Assembly: GCF_046542825.1 (NCBI RefSeq)
Contig: NZ_JBKHAQ010000002.1
Coordinates: 1 to 64,000 of the forward strand
Origin: Rhodosalinus sp046542825
Lineage (GTDB): Bacteria; Pseudomonadota; Alphaproteobacteria; Rhodobacterales; Rhodobacteraceae
Reading direction: 5' to 3'
DNA: 64,000 nt
Shown here: positions 59,939 to 64,000 of the stretch, one piece after another
How the letters are laid out: each line of letters opens with the position of its first letter
How positions within the stretch are numbered: the stretch's first letter is position 1
Program-made: the position numbers and the translations under genes
Notes under the pieces: generated by a model
Databases searched by the model: none
What the model was told of the DNA's origin: nothing
Seen by the model: only the letters and a program-made list of their open reading frames with translations

Positions 59939-61960
59939 TCAGAGCACGGCGGCCAGTCGCGTGCCCTGGTCGATCGCGCGCCTGGCGTCGAGCTCTGCCG
60001 CCACGTCGGCGCCGCCGATGACATGGGCCGGGATGCCGCGCTCAGCCAGTTCAGAGGCCAGGCTGCGCTCGCTCACCTGCCCGGCGCAGAGCACGATGGT
60101 ATCGGCCTCGATCAGCGTGGGCCGCTCGCGCGCCTCGCCGAAGGAGACGTGCAGGCCCTGCGCGTCGATGCCTTCGTAATTGACCCCGGCGATCATCTCG
60201 ACGCCCTTCATCTTCAGGCTCGCCCGGTGGATCCAGCCGGTGGTCTTGCCCAGCCGCTTGCCCGGCTTCTCCTGCTTGCGTTGCAGCAGCGTGACCTGCC
60301 GCGCGGGCGCGGTCGGCTGCGGTTCTGCCAGGCCGCCGCGCGTTTCCGACGGGTGGCCAACGCCCCATTCCCGACGCCAGAGCGCAAGGTTCCCGGTCGG
60401 GCTTTCGCCCTCGTGCACAAGGAACTCCGCCACGTCGAAGCCGATGCCGCCCGCGCCCACGATGGCCACGCGCCTGCCCACCGTGGCGCTGCCGCGCAGC
60501 ACGTCGGCATAGCCCACCACGTTCGGCCCGTTCTGTCCCGGGATGCCGGGATCGCGCGGCAGCACACCGGTGGCGATCACCACCTCGTCGAAGCCGGCCA
60601 GCGCCTCTGCCGTCCCCGCCTGCCCCAGCCTGACGGTGACGCCGTGCACCTCCAGCATCCGCTGGTACCACTCGACCAGGCCGTCGAACTCCTCCTTGCC
60701 CGGAATCACCCGCGCCATGTTGAGCTGGCCGCCGATCACGCTGTCCTTGTCGAACAGGGTCACGTCGTGCCCGCGCTCGGCCGCGGTGATCGCGGCCGAA
60801 AGCCCTGCAGGGCCGGCGCCAACGACGGCGACGGTCTTCTTCACCTCGGCGGGCGCGATCACCAGCTCCGTCTCGAAGCAGGCGCGCGGGTTCACCAGGC
60901 AGGAACTGACCTTCATCTGGAAGGTATGGTCGAGGCAGGCCTGGTTGCAGGCGATGCAGGGCGCGATCTGATCCGCCCGGCCCTCCATCGCCTTCTTCAC
61001 GAAATGCGCGTCTGCGAGGAAGGGGCGTGCCATGCTCACCATGTCGGCGCAGCCCTCGGCCAGCACCTTTTCCGCGACCTCCGGCGTATTGATCCGGTTC
61101 GAGGTGATGAGCGGCACCGAGACCTCGCCCATCAGCCGCTTGGTGACCCAGGCGAAGCCTGCGCGCGGGACCGAGGTGGCGATCGTGGGCACCCGCGCCT
61201 CGTGCCAGCCGATGCCGGTGTTGATGATGTCCGCGCCCGCCGCCTCGACCGCCTTGGCCAGTTGCACGACCTCCTCGTGGGTCGAGCCGTCTGGAACCAG
61301 ATCGATCATGGAGAGCCGGTAGATCACGATGAAGTCGTCCCCGACGGCCGCCCGCACGCGGCGCAGGATCTCCACCGGCAGGCGCATCCGGTTCTCGTAG
61401 GAGCCGCCCCAGCGGTCGGACCGCTTGTTGACGTGGGTCACGAGGAACTGGTTGATGAAATACCCCTCGCTGCCCATGATCTCGACGCCGTCGTAGCCCG
61501 CCTCGCGGGCGCGCGCGGCCGTGGTGGCAAAATCGGCAATCTGCTTCTCGATCCCCGCCTCGTCCAGTTCGTGTGGCACGAAGGGCGAGATCGGAGACTT
61601 CACCGGCGAGGGCGCGACACAGTCCTTGCCGTAGGCGTAGCGCCCGGCATGCAGGATCTGCATCGCGATCCTGCCGCCCGCCTCGTGCACCCGGTCCGTG
61701 ACCATGCGGTGATGCGCGATGTCCTCGTCCGAAAAGAGCCCCGCCGCGCCCGGAAAGACCGCGCCCTCGCGGTTGGGCGCGATGCCGCCCGTCACCATCA
61801 ACCCGACCTCGCCGCGCGCACGCTCTGCGTAGAACTCCGCGATCCGGTTCCAGTCGCCCACCTCTTCGAGGTTGGTGTGCATCGAGCCCATCAGCACGCG
61901 GTTCTTCAGCGTCGTGTGCCCAAGGTCGAGCGGGCGCAGCAGATGCGGATAATCGGTCAT
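59939..61960 (-). CDS. 2,4-dienoyl-CoA reductase-like flavoenzyme (FadH/old yellow enzyme family)
   Basis: A 673-residue NADPH-dependent iron-sulfur flavoprotein. Residues 1-330 form an FMN TIM barrel (LKNRVLMGSMHTNLEE, MQILHAGRYAY, GSEGYFINQFLV, SRWGGSYENR-type segment). A 4Fe-4S cluster loop (CIACNQACLDHTF, SCLVNP) follows. The FAD/NADPH half begins VAVVGAGPAGLSAAITAAERG, with a second motif VAIVGAGGIGFDVAEFLV. GAGGGAGG precedes the ATG at 61960. E. coli FadH works in unsaturated fatty acid oxidation; related enzymes act on trimethylamine or enals, so the substrate stays open. Confidence 0.88.
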   Translation of the reverse strand: MTDYPHLLRPLDLGHTTLKNRVLMGSMHTNLEEVGDWNRIAEFYAERARGEVGLMVTGGIAPNREGAVFPGAAGLFSDEDIAHHRMVTDRVHEAGGRIAMQILHAGRYAYGKDCVAPSPVKSPISPFVPHELDEAGIEKQIADFATTAARAREAGYDGVEIMGSEGYFINQFLVTHVNKRSDRWGGSYENRMRLPVEILRRVRAAVGDDFIVIYRLSMIDLVPDGSTHEEVVQLAKAVEAAGADIINTGIGWHEARVPTIATSVPRAGFAWVTKRLMGEVSVPLITSNRINTPEVAEKVLAEGCADMVSMARPFLADAHFVKKAMEGRADQIAPCIACNQACLDHTFQMKVSSCLVNPRACFETELVIAPAEVKKTVAVVGAGPAGLSAAITAAERGHDVTLFDKDSVIGGQLNMARVIPGKEEFDGLVEWYQRMLEVHGVTVRLGQAGTAEALAGFDEVVIATGVLPRDPGIPGQNGPNVVGYADVLRGSATVGRRVAIVGAGGIGFDVAEFLVHEGESPTGNLALWRREWGVGHPSETRGGLAEPQPTAPARQVTLLQRKQEKPGKRLGKTTGWIHRASLKMKGVEMIAGVNYEGIDAQGLHVSFGEARERPTLIEADTIVLCAGQVSERSLASELAERGIPAHVIGGADVAAELDARRAIDQGTRLAAVL

Positions 61961-62089
61961 GGTGCCTCCCTCGCGGTCCATCCAAGAGATGGCGCGCAAG
62001 GGCGCCTGTGTCACGCGGAAACACCGCGTCGGCCCCGCGGTCGCACGGCAGATTGACGCGCCCCTTCGCCCACCCTACCGAAGCGCAGG

Positions 62090-63016
62090 ATGCTGGAGAT
62101 CTTCCTCGAAACGCTGCCCTTCTTCGGGTTGATCGGCCTTGGCTACTCGGCCGGGCGCACGGGGTTCTTCGGCGCGGAGGCCACGGCCTATCTCACCAAG
62201 TTCGTGTTCTACTTCGCGCTTTCGGCGATGCTGTTCCGCTTCGCGGCGAACCTGTCGCTGGGCGAGGTGCTGAACTGGCGGCTGGTGGGTGCCTATCTCT
62301 GGGCGACGGCGCTTGTCTATGCGGTGGCGATGCTGGTGGCCTTCCTGCGCCGGCTCGACACGCCCACCGCGGCGGTCGAGGCGCAATGCGCGGCGATCGG
62401 CAACACGGGCTTTCTGGGCGTGCCGATGCTGACGCTGCTTCTGGGGCCCGACGCGATCGGCCCGATCATGCTGGTGCTCGCCGTCGACCTGATCGTGTTC
62501 TCCAGCCTGATCGTGATCCTTGTCACCGGCGCGCGCGACGGTCGCATGTCGGTGCGGATCCTCGGCACCGTCGGGCTGGGGCTGTTGAAGAACCCGATGA
62601 TCGTGGCGATCTCGCTTGGCTTCCTGTGGTCGGCTGCGGGTGTTCCCATACCCGGCCCGGCAAACGACTTCCTCGCCCTGCTTGGGGCCGCGGCCACGCC
62701 CGGCGCGCTCTTCGCCATCGGTGCCTCGCTGGCCAGCAAATCGGCCGAGCGGGTCAGCATCGCGGTCTGGCTCAGCTTCGCCAAGCTGGTGCTGCACCCC
62801 GCGGCCGTGGCGCTCGCGGTCTTCGTGCTGTTCCCGGTGGACGCCTACAGCGCAGGTGTCGTCACCGCCGCGGCGGCCTTGCCCGTGGCGGGCAATGTCT
62901 ACATTCTGGCGCAGCATTACGGGGTCGCGCCGCAGCGCGTCTCGGCCGCGATCCTGATCTCGACGGCGGCCAGCATCCTGACCGTCACCTGGATCATCGC
63001 GCAGCTGCCCGGCTGA
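62090..63016 (+). CDS. AEC-family (auxin efflux carrier) transporter
   Basis: Inner-membrane transporter of 308 residues with about ten hydrophobic helices: LPFFGLIGLGYSAGRTGFF, FYFALSAMLFRFAANL, IGNTGFLGVPMLTLLLG, LLKNPMIVAISLGFLWSAAG and AAAALPVAGNVYILAQHYGV. The conserved Asn-containing kinks (GNTG and AGN) are present. Bacterial members move dicarboxylates or other organic anions; the substrate is unknown. It is divergent from the fadH-like gene, 129 bases apart, and followed after 12 bases by the nitroreductase, so it may import or export that enzyme's substrate or product. Confidence 0.85.
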   Translation: MLEIFLETLPFFGLIGLGYSAGRTGFFGAEATAYLTKFVFYFALSAMLFRFAANLSLGEVLNWRLVGAYLWATALVYAVAMLVAFLRRLDTPTAAVEAQCAAIGNTGFLGVPMLTLLLGPDAIGPIMLVLAVDLIVFSSLIVILVTGARDGRMSVRILGTVGLGLLKNPMIVAISLGFLWSAAGVPIPGPANDFLALLGAAATPGALFAIGASLASKSAERVSIAVWLSFAKLVLHPAAVALAVFVLFPVDAYSAGVVTAAAALPVAGNVYILAQHYGVAPQRVSAAILISTAASILTVTWIIAQLPG

Positions 63017-63028
63017 GGGAGAAGGGCC

Positions 63029-63721
63029 ATGTTTCACACCGGAGAGGTCGTCTACGAGCCGCTGCCGCTGCCCGACCGGCGCGAGATGACGGACGAGCAG
63101 ATGCGCGCGGCCGCCCGCGCCGTCCATGACGATATGCGCAGGCGGCATTCGGTGCGCGATTTTTCCGACCGCGCGGTCCCCGAAGAGGTGATTGCCGACT
63201 GCGTGCGCACGGCCGGCACCGCGCCCTCGGGCGCGAACCACCAGCCCTGGCATTTCGTGGCGATCGCCGATCCGGCGATGAAGGCCCGGATCCGCGCGGC
63301 CGCCGAGGCGGAGGAGGAAAGATTCTATGCCGGCGGCGCGGGCGCCGAATGGCTGCGCGCGCTGGAGCCCATCGGGACGGGCGCGGAGAAGCCGCACCTG
63401 ACAACCGCGCCCTGGCTCATCGTGGTTTTCGCCCAGCGCTACGGGGTGACGAAGGACGGCGAACGCTACAAGAACTACTACGTGCCCGAAAGCGTGGGCA
63501 TCGCCACCGGCTTCCTGATCGCGGCGCTGCACCGGGCCGGGCTGTCGTGCCTGACGCATACCCCTAACCCGATGAAGTTCCTCAACGAGCTCTGCGACAG
63601 GCCGGAGCACGAGAAGCCGGTGATGATCCTGGTCGTGGGGCATCCGGCGCCGGGGGCGACCGTGCCGCGCGTGGCCAAGATGAAGAAACCGCTGGAAGAG
63701 ATCCTGACGCTGCGGCGCTGA
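63029..63721 (+). CDS. Nitroreductase-superfamily flavoprotein, iodotyrosine-deiodinase-like
   Basis: FMN-dependent reductase of 230 residues. The N-terminal FMN-binding RRRHSVRDFSDRAVP and GTAPSGANHQPWHF, and the C-terminal SVGIATGFLIAALHRAGL and GHPAPGATVP...KKPLEEI, match the iodotyrosine deiodinase (IYD) branch. The zwitterion-binding triad of human IYD (Glu157, Tyr161, Lys182) corresponds to Glu96, Tyr100 and Lys121 here, with identical spacing of 4 and 25. Reductive dehalogenation of halotyrosines or similar is therefore plausible; a generic nitroreductase is the alternative. GAGGGAGAAGGG precedes the ATG. Confidence 0.8.
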   Translation: MFHTGEVVYEPLPLPDRREMTDEQMRAAARAVHDDMRRRHSVRDFSDRAVPEEVIADCVRTAGTAPSGANHQPWHFVAIADPAMKARIRAAAEAEEERFYAGGAGAEWLRALEPIGTGAEKPHLTTAPWLIVVFAQRYGVTKDGERYKNYYVPESVGIATGFLIAALHRAGLSCLTHTPNPMKFLNELCDRPEHEKPVMILVVGHPAPGATVPRVAKMKKPLEEILTLRR

Positions 63722-63976
63722 CGCCGGCCAGGCGGGGCCTGTCGCCTGCGCGCCCAGGCGCGGGATGCCCGCCCGCACTCTGTGCCTGTGGTCCGTTGGA
63801 ACCGCCCGTGCGCCCCTGACCTGCCGGTCCGCCCGCGGACATCGTGATTGGACGGGCCGCCTCCGGCGGGCATCCCGGCGAGCCTGGCAGGTGGCCGCAC
63901 CACGGTCTTGCGTTTGCCGCCGCGTCCGGGCCTGTTAAGCACGCTGGCGACACATCCACGAAAGGACGCCGCGCCC

Positions 63977-64000
63977 ATGCAGACCGTTTCCGAGAATCGC
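63977..64000 (+). CDS. Start of a probable S-formylglutathione hydrolase (cut by window edge)
   Basis: Only eight codons, MQTVSENR, are visible after an AAAGGA ribosome-binding site 11 bases upstream. S-formylglutathione hydrolases of this bacterial group often begin M(K/E)TVSENR, so I suggest the formaldehyde-detoxification esterase. The evidence is only this N-terminus. The preceding 255 bases hold no gene that I can support. Confidence 0.4.

Overview
The window is a strongly GC-rich stretch of chromosome that reads as an alphaproteobacterium of the Rhodobacteraceae (Rhodobacter/Roseobacter group). The evidence is the gene order (rnd-lptC-lptA-lptB-hpf-ptsN without rpoN, rsmB-heparinase family-purH, rbfA divergent from dapB, sfsA-map), several small family-restricted proteins (DUF3035, DUF1674, DUF2267), and intergenic repeats ending in a GGGGTATTT-type box. 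I saw no rRNA, tRNA, CRISPR array, phage gene or transposase. The assignment is by pattern recognition only, with no database search.

Layout. 1-5.3 kb, minus strand: dnaK, dnaJ, then the NAD salvage genes pncA and pncB (the last cut by the window edge), behind a good candidate heat-shock promoter. 5.3-6.5 kb: an AlkB-family dioxygenase and a secreted SH3 protein. 6.5-15.6 kb: a surface-polysaccharide locus with a KpsM-like ABC-2 permease, cysQ, galU, galE, two tandem paralogous family-2 glycosyltransferases, a Branch-type glycosyltransferase and a sulfotransferase that seems to hold two sulfotransferase modules. CysQ removes PAP, the by-product of PAPS-dependent sulfation, so the locus may build a sulfated glycan. 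15.7-19.6 kb, minus strand: the lipopolysaccharide transport operon (rnd, lptC, lptA, lptB) followed by hpf and ptsN. 19.55-20.34 kb: 790 bases without a convincing gene, holding two perfect dyads. 20.3-24.2 kb: an exopolysaccharide block (ExoY-like priming transferase, Wzy/O-antigen-ligase-like membrane protein, GT4 glycosyltransferase) and the remnant of a serine-acetyltransferase-like gene.

24.2-28.8 kb: gpmI, envC, ctpA and rppH, largely overlapping or tightly spaced. 28.9-32.3 kb: a DUF2267 gene and an orphan dnaE2 with an SOS-like box in front and a truncated C-terminus. 32.4-36.1 kb: a phosphodiester glycosidase-family gene, rbfA, dapB, a small secreted protein and a divergent GAPDH-type gene. 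36.3-41.9 kb: DUF1674, rsmB, heparinase II/III-family, purH and lspA. 41.9-46.3 kb: a DUF3035 lipoprotein, an active/inactive pair of M16 peptidases, and dapA. 46.4-53.8 kb: slt, an EamA exporter, mnmD divergent from an MnmC-oxidase-like FAD protein, an FMN reductase, map and sfsA. 53.9-58.6 kb: a CinA-N-type protein, a GNAT, an AhpD-like protein, an OmpA-family protein and a SulP transporter. 58.8-64.0 kb: a LysR regulator, a FadH-like dienoyl-CoA reductase, an AEC transporter, a nitroreductase with the Glu-Tyr-Lys spacing of iodotyrosine deiodinase, and the first codons of a probable S-formylglutathione hydrolase.

Two dispersed repeat families stand out: paired AT-centred palindromes downstream of genes at four sites, probably terminators, and two copies of a GC-rich stem-loop element. 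The most interesting items are the candidate sulfated-glycan locus, the deiodinase-like nitroreductase, the truncated SOS polymerase, the paired palindromes and the empty region with the two dyads.
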